A stretch of 64,000 bases of DNA from Tetraselmis striata (GCA_006384855.1 VCJN01000322.1:145796-209795); one strand, 5' to 3'. Counted from the first letter of the stretch, positions 13,001-23,923 are shown. The notes: generated by a model not told the origin, from the letters alone. Numbers and translations are program-made.

Positions 13001-13915
13001 GCTGACCGCCGAAAAACCGACGCTTCGCTGGATTATATATTTTTTCTCCTGCCTCTGCTTTGGGTTCTGTCCCGATGGTCTGAGCTGAATAGCATGGCCG
13101 ACGACGCGCATGTCCTCCTTCCAATGTCCATGCCATGTGCCCTGGTCGGCATGCAGGAATGGAACTATGTGTAAGGGGCACCCCGTAACGTCGCCCACTG
13201 CCTCTGCGCTTGTGGCAGGTGTTTGTCATGGGGCTCCAGATGGGCGCCAGCCTGGTGCTCCTGCTATGGGCCGTCTGGCTGATGGCGATGCCGTTCTACG
13301 CCGACCTTGACTGCCCTTACTGCACGCAGTACCTGTCCGCCACGCTGCCCGTGTTCCGCATCTTCCTGGTCCCGGTTGCCGGCTACTGGGCGTGGTGCTT
13401 CTGCGTCCGAGTCTTTGAGAAGCAAAACATCAACTACATTGTGCGCCGGCCCTCACCACGCGCTCCGACGCCGTTCACTCCCTGCAGCTTCCACCCCCAT
13501 CGGTCGTGGCTACCCCCCTCCCGACATACACGCATTGCCCAAATTGCAACCGACTTTCCCAACGTCATCGACTCCCATCTGCATGAGATGTTTCCGGCCC
13601 GTTTTAATGATAACATCCCTTCGTTGTTGGCGGGTGTCCGTTAAGAGCGAGTCCCGGGTGTGGCTCCACTAGTCCCTCATTATCACAACGCCGTAACGAG
13701 TGGGCGCTGGCCACGCAGTACGTGCTTCACATCAGCGCCTTCCGCCACAAGAGCAGTTTCCGCCACTTCAAGGGCGCCGTCAACAGCCTCACGGTGTGGC
13801 TGGCGGCATTTGTGCTGTACGCGGCGGGAATCCGCACTGGCGTCTATCTGGTGCGCTGCCTGGCGCTCCGTGGTTTGTATCTTTGCTCGAGCCCCCCATC
13901 CCCCCCACAAACACA

Positions 13916-13964
<49 letters not shown>

Positions 13965-16342
13965 TGTGCCAACGCCCTGACAAGGGTGTGTCTCTTTGCT
14001 CCGGGCAAGTGAACCGAGGCTAACACATACGCTGCGTGCTCCTGCAGCTTGTCCCGCCCACAGTGTATCCCCTCGCTCTCGTCATTGCAGCGACTGTGTA
14101 CATCCTCTGGCCGCCCGGCGCCAAGAGCCCAAAAAGCTACTTCTGGCCTGCTCTGGCAAACACCGTCATCCGACCTTTTGGCAAGCCGGTGCCCCCCCTC
14201 CCATGCTTCATGGACGAGCGCCTAAGGGCGGGCCTAACCTACACGTCCCGCGCCGTTGCCGTTGTTGTATGCATGTGCATTGCGCTGGTGGGGAGCCCGC
14301 GGGTCCTGCCTGATGTCTTAACCACCCCCCCTCCCCACCCCTTGTACTCCAATATCTGCCCTGCAGGTGACTTTTGCCGAGAATTTGGTGGCCGACATGT
14401 TGACAAGCGCCGTCATTATCCTGCGGTGAGACCCGTTTGCCTCGCGTGTCTTGCGCCCCAAGTTTCACTGTCAGCCTGTTCACGCGCAGGCGGGGCAGCC
14501 TGCGAGGGGCTGAGCAGCAAACCGTGCCTGACTGACCAAACGTTTCCTGCGTCTCAGTGACATGGGCACGACCATCGTCTTCTACATTTACGGCGGGCTC
14601 TACGACATCCCCACCACTGGTGAGCGCCAACTCCACCATTGCTTGCAAAAAAAATCTCGGTGCCCAAAAACGATGTCATTCTTCAGGGTGTCTGCGGTGA
14701 TGCCACACGCCGATGACACCGCGAGTGCTATAATAAGCTGCGTTGCCAGAAAGGAACGCGGCGCTGTGGCCAAATCAATAGGGTGCGCCGATACAACGCT
14801 GATGGCGGGCCTGAGAATGGTGGTGATGTGTGTGCGATCGTGGCAGACCCGCCAGGATGGTTGAAGGAGATCCAGGGCCCACTGATCACGATGCTGCCCT
14901 ACTGGTGAGCCCCGCTAGCGTGTCACCGCGAGCAGAAAGCCGCCTTGAAGCCTCGGCCGCTCTGGCCCGCTGACGCCATGCTCGGGCCGCGCAGGTGGCG
15001 CTTCATGCAGTGCCTGCGCCGCTGCTATGACGCGCCTTCCTTTCGGGATGCCATCCCGCAGCTGATTAACGCCGGCAAGTACGCCATTTCCCTGGTCTCC
15101 ATCACCATGGCTGTCATCGGCTGCGAACACGGCTGCTCCCACTTCTACACGGACAAGGTAAGCCTAGGCGCTTGCTTGGCTTGGCCTTGGTCGCAGTCCC
15201 GCGTACACTGCCATGTCGCGCCTTGCTGCTTGCCTCATGTTGTCCACATTCGCCCTCGGCGGACGTGCATGGTTGTCCTGCAGGGACAATGGACACTGGG
15301 GCGCTGCGTCTGGTTCACGGCCCTGGTGTGTGGGACCATCTACTCGTACATCTGGGACATCACCATGGACTGGAGCCTCTTTCAGAAGGTACTCGTACCA
15401 AAGCGGAGCATCCCCGCATGGTCCTTATCACACCTGTGTGCTGCCTTCTTCAACGCCTCCTGACACACACGTGCTGTGCCGCAGTCACCGGACGGGCGGC
15501 GCTGGTGCTGTGGCTTGCTCCCAGTGCTTCAGCTCCGGCAGAAGCGCGGATTCAAGTGGGAATGGTTCTATTACTGGGCGGCTGCCTCCAACCTCGTGGG
15601 CCGCCTGTCCTGGGCGCTGTCCATCAACCCAAACTCGATCACCGCCCTGAGCAAGAGCACGCCCCTGCTGACCTCCCCTCAGGTATGCACCACCCTGCCC
15701 TTCCCGCCCCTGCATGTGCAACACAATACATTGCCGGCAGACATAAGAGGGGTACATGCTCCGTGAGTCATAAGCGGTCCAATGCGTATACGGCCACGCA
15801 GTTCGTCCAGCAGTGATGCCTTAGTCCCACCTGTACGCTTGGACATCTATGCTACGTATCGAAGCAGTGAGAAATGTATGTATGTCGCTGCAGTGTCAGA
15901 CAATGTTATACCTACTTTCAGATGTGCACCGTTTCGTATGCCCACGTGATAATGTTGAGGTCACGGCTATAGCCTTGTCTACGCTGACGGCGTTGTCTAT
16001 ACATCCGCATGTCCGTTCTTGACCTGCGGAATGAATGCTCCGCAGGTCCGCACCACCCTGGTGGCAGTGGTTGAGGTGCTGAGGCGCGGGCAGTGGACAA
16101 TGCTCCGCGTGGAGAACGAAGTCCTGGGCAATGTGTCGCACTACCGCGGCGTCAACGACGTGCCCATCATGATTACATTCGCGGAAATGACTATTGGCAA
16201 AGCCAACATACACGCTCAATCCCTGAAGCGCGAAGCGCGTAGGCTTACCACAAAGGACGCGCTTGCCGGCGTGCTGGCGATACTTGCCGCCGTCGGAGCT
16301 GCTACTGTGGTGTACCTTGCGGTCACCCAGAATCACGGGTAG
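10025..16342 (+). CDS. SPX-EXS phosphate exporter, PHO1/XPR1-type
   Basis: This is a membrane phosphate transporter of the PHO1/XPR1/SYG1 family, in which SPX domains sense inositol pyrophosphates. Fifteen exons give about 863 residues: 10025-10356, 11124-11490, 11822-12004, 12136-12237, 12285-12362, 13219-13440, 13719-13850, 14048-14188, 14367-14425, 14558-14619, 14754-14904, 14995-15157, 15284-15388, 15485-15682, 16046-16342. SPX covers about residues 102-300 and includes LNYVGLRKLQ. EXS begins with a membrane helix at 13219 and contains LPYWWRFMQCLRRCYD, LINAGKYA and WDITMDWSLF, the family hallmarks. An IQ-like motif (residues 27-37, LQ-x3-R-x4-R) precedes SPX. The start could instead be 9836, which adds 63 residues. 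The acceptor at 14754 is the weakest junction. The expected PEW-type tryptophan of the first SPX helix is replaced (EGHEQLY). The gene ends at TAG 16340-16342. Confidence 0.94.
10791..10858 (+). repeat. Trinucleotide/hexanucleotide microsatellite (ATC/ATT)
   Basis: About 68 bases of tcatca and ttatca units lie in the first intron of the SPX-EXS gene. The region translates to runs of Ile or Met and is not coding. Confidence 0.9.
12427..13033 (+). mobile_element. TIR element with internal minisatellite, copy 1
   Basis: It lies inside intron 5 of the SPX-EXS gene. The left end atcagcgatgcgtcgatttt is an imperfect inverted match of the right end, which reads atccagcgaagcgtcggttt on the other strand. 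The interior holds tandem units containing gcattgccagcgctttgaag and agcgagtagcgagtaccag, then a GGGCGGGC-rich stretch. No open frame for a transposase is present, so it is non-autonomous if mobile. Confidence 0.8.
13918..13963 (+). repeat. (CA)n microsatellite
   Basis: About 23 CA units lie in intron 7 of the SPX-EXS gene. Confidence 0.95.
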
Positions 16343-17329
16343 CGGTGCTCCTTCTGCATTGCTATGCCAGTCGCCGTCACAGAGAAAATGGAGTGATCCC
16401 AGTCCAAGCATGTCCTATTGATGCCCCCCCCCCCCTTCTGGCTTTTAAATTAATCGGCAATGTAAGCAACTGGCTACGCGACTCTCCGTGCCGGTTTGGT
16501 GGTGCCCCGCCTCTTGTCAGCCAGCCATCTGGCAAGCAATCAGGGCCATTAGGGTGCCAGTAGCGACTTATTTTTCATTTTTCAAGCACGAGGCGCGGTC
16601 CGCCGGGAGGCCTCCAGTTATCCCGTACAAGTACTTCTCCATCTGGCATGGTGACGCACAGCGGACGTACGGATGAGAATTACAAACACGGATGGTGAGC
16701 TGGGAGTGGTCTTTGGTCTCAAAACAACCCGTGACCTTGCACGCAACTGGTTGAGGGACAATTGATCGCTGTGTGGAACACAGCGAAACTGGAAGATGGC
16801 AGGTTCAGCTGTTGCGCTCCTTTTATGTCTACCCGTCGCTGCACACGAACCGGCGCAGCGACGGGTGAACAAATAGCCCGTACCACTTAGCAGCAACTGT
16901 AGCCAGAAAGCAGATAGGAAAGGAGGAAACCCCATAAACTAGTTTATATCATACGTGAGCAGTACCCGTACGTACTATGGATCGGTTCGATGTGAGTGAC
17001 CGCCAATACTGTTCGCGAGCGTGAGTGCCTTGGGTGGATCTGGGCCTGAATCCCGTTCGATGCCACGGGGATGCGTGGGGCATCACGCACTACATGTCCA
17101 AGAGCGAAAGGTCAGACGCTCGACAAGATCCTAAGAACCAACCTACAGGTGGGATCGTTGAAGTCCCAGGGGTCGAATAACGGTGCCTGGCCTGTGCCAT
17201 GTGCTCGCCCATCCCTCCGCCCCCCCCCCACCCCCGGCGCACCAACTGCCGATGCGTCCGCATACTTGGTGCAACATGTGTGCACTCTTCCTTAGCGCTA
17301 ACTGAAGCGACTACACTTGCTATCAGCTT
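16343..17329. other. 3' flank of the SPX-EXS gene, no gene recognised
   Basis: Only short open frames without motifs are present. A C-rich tract occurs at 17221-17235. Confidence 0.4.
16461..16465 (+). terminator. Candidate polyadenylation signal TGTAA
   Basis: TGTAA is the usual polyadenylation signal of chlorophyte algae. This one lies 119 bases after the SPX-EXS stop codon, at a normal distance. The pentamer is short and could occur by chance. Confidence 0.3.
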
Positions 17330-17975
17330 TTTGATTGAAAATACATCCGCCGACTAAATACACACTGGCCAAGCAGCTAAAGTAGCAGCACTGTCACCTT
17401 TGTGACCGAAAATATACCCGCCCACAAAATACGTCCGCTTACACAAAGCAACAATATCTCGCATTCCTATTTGAAATACACCTGCCCACAACATACACAT
17501 GCGTAAGCAACAGGTCGTGTCGCATTCCTGATTGGTGCGGAAGCACACCCACCCGTAAACCACACACCTGCGTAGCCAAAGCAGCACTGTCGCCTTTGCG
17601 ATTGCTGTAAATGATACACCCACCCACAAAATACAACAGGTTCACATAAGCAGCGTTGTCGCCTTTCTGACTGCAAAACACACCAAACCGCAAAATACAC
17701 ACCTGCTTAGCTAGACTAGAAGCCATGTCGCATTCCTGACTGTAAATACACCTATCCACAAATACAGATGCTTAAATCGACTAATGCAGCAGCAATTGTC
17801 GCATCTTGATCGGAAATACACCGTCCCGCCTGCAAAATACACACCTGCTTGGCGTTGAAGTAGCACTACTGTGGCGTTCCAAACCACAAAAAAACACCCG
17901 CCGACAAAATACACACATGCTTGGCGCTTAAGCGACACGATCGCCTTTCTGACTGTAAGTAATCCCGCCCACAAA
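17330..17975 (+). repeat. Diverged tandem array of 60-80 bp units, left part
   Basis: Units repeat phrases such as cgcccacaaaatacacacctgc, agcagcactgtcgcctttgtgac and gaaaatacacccg at irregular 60-80 bp spacing. Apparent open frames inside it are repeat artefacts. The array resumes at 18519 beyond an inserted TIR element. Confidence 0.8.
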
Positions 17976-17997
17976 TATTAAGTTACTTGACAGTTGA

Positions 17998-18518
17998 ATC
18001 AGCGATGCGTCGATTTTTCAGAAAATTTTAAAAGAACGGGTTCTATATCACTGGCCTACAGTTCCATGAATTGCATTGCCAGCGCTTTGAAGTGCCGGCA
18101 GCGAGCGTTTGCATTGCCAACGCTTTGAAGTACCAGAGTTTTTTTTTACCATATTACCAGCGAGTAGGGAGTACGAGTACCATTACCAGCAGTACCAGCA
18201 GCGAGTAGCGAGTACCAGTACCAGTAGCGAGCGTTCGCATTGCCAGCGCTTTGAAGTACCAGAATTTTTTTTCCATTACCAGCAGCGAGTAGCGAGTACC
18301 AGTACTCATAGCCTCCCAACCGTGAGATCGTAATCGGACGGCTGTGTAATTAAGGACCGTGGGCGGGTGGGCGGGTGGGTGAGTGGATTATAGTACTTAA
18401 TAGTACACGCCAGTAGGTAAGCGCTTTAGTCGTGCACCTATAGGCCCGATCCGCTGCACTATGCAGGTACCCGTTCTGCAATAAAGCTCACCGCCGAAAA
18501 ATCGGCGCTTCGCTGGAT
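17998..18518 (+). mobile_element. TIR element with internal minisatellite, copy 2
   Basis: It shares the same ends and interior as the copy at 12427. The left end is atcagcgatgcgtcgatttt and the right end gccgaaaaatcggcgcttcg followed by ctggat. The flanks on both sides are units of the same tandem array, so it appears to have inserted into that array. Confidence 0.82.
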
Positions 18519-18665
18519 AAATACCTGCTTAAGTAAAGAAGCACTGCCGTCATCGCCTTTTGGACTGGAAATACACCCGCCCACAAAATACACACCTGCT
18601 AAGCTACAGTAGCAGTGCCGCCTTTGTGACTGAAAATATACCCGCCAACAAAATACATCCATTTA
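18519..18665 (+). repeat. Diverged tandem array of 60-80 bp units, right part
   Basis: This continues the 17330-17975 array with two units (aatacacccgcccacaaaat and aatatacccgccaacaaaat), interrupted by the TIR element. Confidence 0.75.
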
Positions 18666-18689
18666 GACGGAACGAGTTGGCGATGCCCA

Positions 18690-19650
18690 ATCGTTGCGAA
18701 AACGAAGCGAAAACAGTACTTAGGCTGTCCGGATCTTTATGGGCCGCTGGCCGCATTTCCGGAACAATAACAAACAGCCAAATAGCGGGGTGGTTCATTG
18801 GTTTCGGAGCAGCAGGATTTCTGCTGCATGCACCGCGCCGCCTTTGCAGCGTTCACATCGTACTTGCGCTGTTCGAACGCGGCGAAAATGAACTGAAATC
18901 AACATTCAGGCTGTCCGGAATTTTCCGGATTGATGTCAAAATATCCGGATATATATTACAAACAGCCAAGTAACGGGCTGTTTTCCTGGTTTCGGAGCCG
19001 CAGGATTTCTGATGCATGCACCGCGCCGCCGCCGCAGCGTTCGGAGCGAGCTTTCGCTGCCTAGCCAGTGCAAAACGAAGCAAAACGATGCTAAAGCTGT
19101 CCGGATCCTTTCGGATCGACGGCAGCATTTCCGGACTTACATAACAAACAGCCAAATAACCGGCTGTTTTACTTCTTTCGGAGCAGCATGATTTCTGCTA
19201 GATACACCGCGCCGCCGCCGCAGCGTTCGGAGCGAGCTTTCGCTGCCTAGCCGGTCCGAAAACGAAGCAAAACAATGCTGAACCTGTCCGGATCCTTTCG
19301 GATCGACGGCAGCATTTCCGGACTTATATAACAAACAGCCAAATAACCGGCTGTTTTACTTCTTTCGGAGCAGCATGATTTCTGCTAAATGCACCGCGCC
19401 GCCGCCGCAGCGTTCGGAGCGAGCTTTCGCTGCCTGGCCAGTGCATAGCGAAGCAAAACAATGCTTAGGCTGTCCGGATCCTTTCGGATCGATGGCAGCA
19501 TTTCCGGAGTTATATAGCAAACACCCAAGGAACGGGCTGTTTCACTGGTTTTGGAGCCGCAGGATTTCTGCTGCGCCGCGCCGCACCGCGCTGCGCCGCA
19601 ACGTTCGGAGCGTGCTGGCGTTGCTCACTGATTTTTTTGCTTGGATGAAA
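18690..19650 (+). repeat. Satellite array, about 186 bp period, five copies
   Basis: Each unit contains gaaaacgaagcaaaac, ctgtccggatcctttcggat, gcagcatttccggactta, aacagccaaataaccggctg, a ggagcagcatgatttctgct block and caccgcgccgccgccgcagc. Copies begin near 18690, 18880, 19070, 19256 and 19439; the third and fourth are nearly identical and the outer ones diverge. No protein-coding content was seen. Confidence 0.85.
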
Positions 19651-20962
19651 GCATGACAGGGTTGATTCGCTTATTCAACCTGTGCCGTTGCAAACAAGGT
19701 CGATAGCACAGGCATAGCTTGTCCACAAATTAGACTTGTATTGACTTGCACAGAAATCTTTGCATATTGATTGACCTAGATTGTTTCGGAGACCACTGTT
19801 TTTCCTTATAAATGGAAGTACGACGGGATTTGTTCATTAACCGGTGTACAACGGGGATGGATTCATGGAACGAACTCCCTCGGCACGAGGAAAGACTTGT
19901 ACACCACGCATTATGGCTGGAATGATGACTAGGTCGTACATACGAGATAGGTTGGTATGAATTCATATTGACTTGTGGTCCGCAACGAACTAACACGACA
20001 ATCGATTTAGTTTAGTCGTTTCAATTTTGTCGGATCTAAATATGGTTTCGGAGGGATGCAGAATAGGAGTAAAGGTTTGGGGCGGAACGCTGAATCCTCG
20101 TTTTGAAGGGGTCAAGTCCCTTAACACCATAACCATGCATGTTACGAACAACTTGACAATTTCTGTGAATCATCGCTGTCGTATCTGAATTGTTATTAGT
20201 AGTAGCCAGCGCAGAACGAATCTGGCAGCTGGCAGCAGCAAGCCATCATTACGCATCATCGTCGCTGTCATTTCCTTTACCCATGCGGAAAAAGATGCTG
20301 AAAATACTGGCTGTTGTGAGGAACAGACCCGGCTGCCCCCCTAGTTTCTAACAAGCGCACCGCGTTTCTAGACAGTCCTGGAGGCAGCCCCATGCCTGCT
20401 GGCAGTTTGGTCCCCTCACGGATCCAACTACCAATTACTAATCATTGTAACTACTACTCATTGTAACTATATCTGTTTCTTGGTCTTGAGCTTCTGCTGC
20501 CTCATCCTTCATCTCTGCAGAAAACCGGTGTGGCCCTGGCCCACAGGCCACCACCAAAACATTCCGTTTGGGTGTGCTCAGTGTGTTTTGCAGGACAATC
20601 ATTTTCAATGAATGAAGCAAGCACATGGCTCACATGCAGGTAATCCTCGCGTGGATTAGAAGCAGACGCACATCGCGCACATGGTGTTTGTGTGTGCCTG
20701 TGCAAGTGCGCCTATAGGGGGAGAGTGAGAGAGAGAGGAGGGAGGGAGAGAGGGAGGGAGCAGATGCCTTTGTGTTGCTGCCTGGGCTACATGGTATCAG
20801 CCTGGCACGTCGTATCCTGCCGGCTCTGCTGCTGAGGCTGCTACATGTACCAGCTGGTGCTAGGCATGCGACAACCTCGGAATGACACAACCAGCTGCTG
20901 GTTCAGTGGCAATGGGATGGAAAGCAATGAGGCGTGGAATTAATAACCACCAGATTGTCACA
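19651..20962. other. Spacer and distal 3' flank of the selenoprotein gene
   Basis: No gene was recognised. A GA-rich tract lies at 20718-20760. The right part probably contains the rest of the 3' untranslated region of the minus-strand deiodinase-like gene. Confidence 0.4.
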
Positions 20963-21041
20963 CTCTGCAGAGCTACTCAGGTGCGCAGCCGCCAAACGCC
21001 TTGGCTTTCAGCTGGCACAGTCATGTCTTTGCTCTGCAGAG
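20963..21041 (-). promoter_or_regulatory. SECIS element, form 2, in the 3' UTR of the deiodinase-like gene
   Basis: A SECIS recruits the machinery that reads UGA as selenocysteine. On the minus strand, helix I is a perfect 11-bp pairing of 21041-21031 with 20973-20963. The core has ATGA at 21024-21021 opposite TGA at 20979-20977, as needed for the non-Watson-Crick quartet. Helix II pairs GTGC-CAGC (21018-21011) with GCTG-GCAC (20989-20981) around one bulged C. The unpaired AAA at 21008-21006 lies 12 bases after the ATGA. A small apical helix III (GCCAA 21005-21001 with TTGGC 20995-20991) makes it form 2. It begins 33 bases after the stop codon at 21075. Every required feature is present at normal spacing. 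Confidence 0.9.
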
Positions 21042-21074
21042 CGGCGAGCAACTGCCTTAATGGCAGCCGCCCGC

Positions 21075-22849
21075 TTATCCTGTCCCAATGGAGTGTTGCG
21101 GTACAAGCGCCGCCAGCGCCGCCTCAGCTTCTTCCGCCAGAAGATCCACACCGCCAGCGGCGTCAGCGCGCTGCAGGTGCACCAGCAACCCATCCTGGAT
21201 GATGAAGAGGCGCTCGGGCCAGGCGGCGTAGGCATCCCGCACGACGTTGGCCATGCTGTCCACGACCACCGGCACCGCCCCAGCCAGCCCCTCTGCCTCT
21301 ACCATGGCGGTCGCCGCCGCGCAGCGCTCCTCTGCGATCGCATTGGCAGCACCCAAACAGCGCGTCAGCAGGTGAAGAGATCGCTGCAAGGCCGTCTTCA
21401 TCCCAGCCACAGGCCCGCGCGGCAGATGTGCTGCGCCCTTGGAACCTTTGTCATCGCCTGACCACACCGTGCTGGGTTTGAGAGCCATGTATGGCAAATG
21501 CCGAGACCTGCTGCGCTGCTGGCGTTGGGCCCATCCCAGCGGTGTCACCTTCCCGCCTTGGCGCCACTTGCAAGGATAATTATAGTTCCATTTTCAAAGA
21601 CGCCCTTCGCAACAAATGAAACGCCACCGCACAGCCCCACCACCTATAAGCAATCGACTGGAGCGAGCCTGCTGCCTCCCCCAATGTGCAGCACACTGCC
21701 ATCACATGCCGGCCAGCACAACCCAGCTGTTGCTTCCAAATTATGACAGTATTTTCGCAGTACGGACAGGTCATAGACACAGCCTGCGCACTGTCGTATA
21801 CACAGCTCTCTTAGGTTACCATCCTCCTGAATGGCCATTTCATTATCTTTGAGAAATAGTTTGGTATCTGCTCGCAATTGGTAAGCAACCCACAATTAGG
21901 GTTATCAATATATGCAAAATTATTTATCAGATAAAGTGACAGTTCCGATAAATCAGCCGTCCAAAAACACACAGCATCCCGGTGCACAAGCAGTGGCCGC
22001 CGTTCGCGGGGCTGCAGGCAGGGGGCTTTGATATCGTGCGCGCATGCGCGGGCGCATGTTTGTGTGTGTGTGTGGTTGTGTGTGTGGGTTTGTAGGGGGA
22101 AAGGGGGGGCGCACCAAGGCTCCGGTGCTGCCTCCGCGTGGTCACAACACTGCCAAGTCTCCAACCGTCAGTGGCGTGCGCCTCGGAGATGTACACCAGC
22201 AGGAAGTCCGCCACGGCCGACCACCGCAACACCAGCCGGGCGACGCCAGACATGGAGAAGCGGAACGGGGGTCAGCTGTAGCTGCCTGCGGCCACTACCA
22301 GTGGCCGGCCTGGGCGGCAGCGGTCCAACAGCCTGCCGGCAGGCGCTCCGTCGCGGTAATGCGCCAGTGGGGCGTTGGGGGCCACATCGCCCGCGCGCAG
22401 CCGTATCGGCGCTCGAATGTTGGTGCGGGAGAGGTACACCACGCTCTGCGCCACCTCTTCGTCGCCCACGTAGAAGTCGCGCACGCGCCAGTAGGCTGCC
22501 AGGCTGGCGTCGCAGGTGCAGAAGCCGGCGCGCTCCAGCACGCCGCGCTGCAGCTGACGCTCGAGCGCCTCGGGCGCCGGGAGGTGCTGGGAGTGGTAGA
22601 CATCGTACGCAGCCTGAGTTTCAGCGCTGTCGCGGGCTGTTTGCTCCGCTCGCAGCAACGCAAGAACGGCGGCGCGCGGGGTGATGGCTGGGTCAAACGG
22701 CGCCGCTGAGTGGGGATATCACAGCAGCCGCTGCAGGGCGGCCTGGCCCTCGCCGTCTGGCGCCGCCAGGAAGGGCGGCGACAGCGCCAATGCCACAAGC
22801 GTGCCTTGTGTGTCCATCCGCACCTCCGCCACCACGGGAATGGGGCCAC
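21075..22849 (-). CDS. Iodothyronine-deiodinase-like selenoprotein
   Basis: This is a thioredoxin-fold selenoenzyme. Animal relatives remove iodine from thyroid hormones; the algal substrate is unknown. Exon 22849-22115 joins exon 21331-21075 in frame at QHRSL/EERC. In order the sequence shows a GRPLVVAAGSYS block, UGA, PPFRF, DFLLVYISEAHATDGW, then AVPVVVDSMAN and PERLFIIQDG, which are deiodinase signatures. The UGA at 22274-22272 stands exactly where deiodinases have selenocysteine (GSxxU-PPF). The downstream SECIS supports decoding. The stop is TAA 21077-21075. The first in-frame ATG is at 22817 (319 residues, Sec at 182); 22849 is an acceptor, so upstream exons may exist. A second in-frame UGA at 22721-22719 interrupts the N-terminal part, and no Met lies between it and the Sec codon. 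The usual Gly-rich tail after IIQDG is missing. Confidence 0.9.
22272..22274 (-). other. Selenocysteine UGA codon
   Basis: TGA is followed without interruption by PPFRF and the rest of the deiodinase domain, and preceded by GSYS in the same frame. Reading it as a stop would remove the second half of the active-site domain. Confidence 0.9.
22719..22721 (-). other. Second in-frame UGA in the deiodinase-like gene
   Basis: It is 447 bases (149 codons) upstream of the Sec codon in the same frame, between QAALQRLL and YPHSAAPFDP. It may be a second Sec codon, an intron-borne stop bypassed by splicing to the acceptor at about 22711, or an error. An intron confined to this spot would be 17 or 48 bases, too short for this genome. 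Confidence 0.6.
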
Positions 22850-23066
22850 CTGCATGCAGGCATCCAGTGAATCACCCGCCTGCTGACGATGCCATAGCAG
22901 CAGTGGTTTTGCGGTAACAATGACAAACAGGTGGCCCATAGCGACATAGGGGACCGAATATCTATTTATAATCACAATTACATACCGGTAAGGGTAATGG
23001 TTTTATGTATGTGTGAAGCACATGATATGTGCCGGCGACAAATTTGCAAAATATAAACAATGACCA

Positions 23067-23099
<33 letters not shown>

Positions 23100-23923
23100 T
23101 GTGTGCAGCTAAATGCTGGCGGCAATGAACAAGCTGTGGTGGCTGTACCCATCCACCTCATGTTCATGAGCAACTGTAATAAGAGTGCAACAATTGGAAC
23201 ATGAAAACCCCTGGGTGCTCCACGCACTGACGCAGGCTGCCAGGTCAAGACAGACTGCGCGGCAGCCGCACCGTTATGAAACATGATCAGATGTGTATGG
23301 ACAGCCCAGTGACATATGTTTGCTAGGAACAACATAGGCATGGACACCCCACACTTAGAGCTGTAGTTCCGGGAGTTACAAATCTTCATCATCGTCATCA
23401 TCATCAGGCAGGCAGGCAGGCAGGCAGGCAATTCTACATTGAATTTGTACATATCAAATACTCTCGGGGATCAATAATTTCTGCACGGCATCTTCTATGA
23501 TAAGCGTGCTGATTGATACTCTGGTTATATATGCGGAGATAATAAGTTTCCTCAAAGATTACATATATGAGGGAACATGAAGAACAGTATATGATTCCAG
23601 AACGAATATGTAACTATCCGAATCACATATAAAGGAATCACTATGAGCAATACTGCACAATACCTGCAAATCTCTGATGGTGTGACAATGGATAGATACA
23701 GCCACGGACAACCTGCCAAGACCTGCGTAATACTGCTCTGTACCGTTATGTTACTGGTGTTTTTTCCACATCTAGCACCGAAGCTATTTAGAATTAAGCC
23801 CCCTTGTTCAAAGTATCGAGCTGTTAACGGTTTGATGAATGCCGTGCGCGAATCCCTGTGGCAATCAAGTATTGTGGCATGGTCCGATGGATGTGTGTAG
23901 TACGGCATGGCGCTCAGTGGACT
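22850..23923. other. Upstream region of the selenoprotein gene
   Basis: No further exon was recognised. It holds a (GT)n tract at 23069-23098 and a (GGCA)n tract at 23406-23429. The promoter or a first exon of the deiodinase-like gene may lie here. Confidence 0.4.
23069..23098 (+). repeat. (GT)n microsatellite
   Basis: About 15 GT units lie upstream of the selenoprotein gene. Confidence 0.9.

Noticed and set aside
14562-14864. Direct read-through of exon 10 into the following intron of the SPX-EXS gene
   Set aside because: That frame departs from the EXS sequence. The frame giving GWLKEIQGPL and LPYW needs a splice.
17330-17975. Minus-strand open frames with repeated CVYFVGG-like peptides
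   Set aside because: They follow the tandem array, shift frame between units, and have no start or splice support.
17330-19650. CRISPR-like array
   Set aside because: Units are tandem and diverged, without unique spacers, in a eukaryotic intron-rich context.
22272-22274. UGA reassigned as a normal sense codon in this genome
   Set aside because: Other genes here use TGA as a stop in sensible places (6449-6447, 23926-23924, 54606-54604), so only SECIS-driven recoding fits.
22711-22758. Short introns (17 or 48 bases) that would remove the first UGA of the deiodinase-like gene
   Set aside because: Other introns here are about 90 bases or longer. The 17-base version also breaks the phase, and the 48-base version needs a GC donor.
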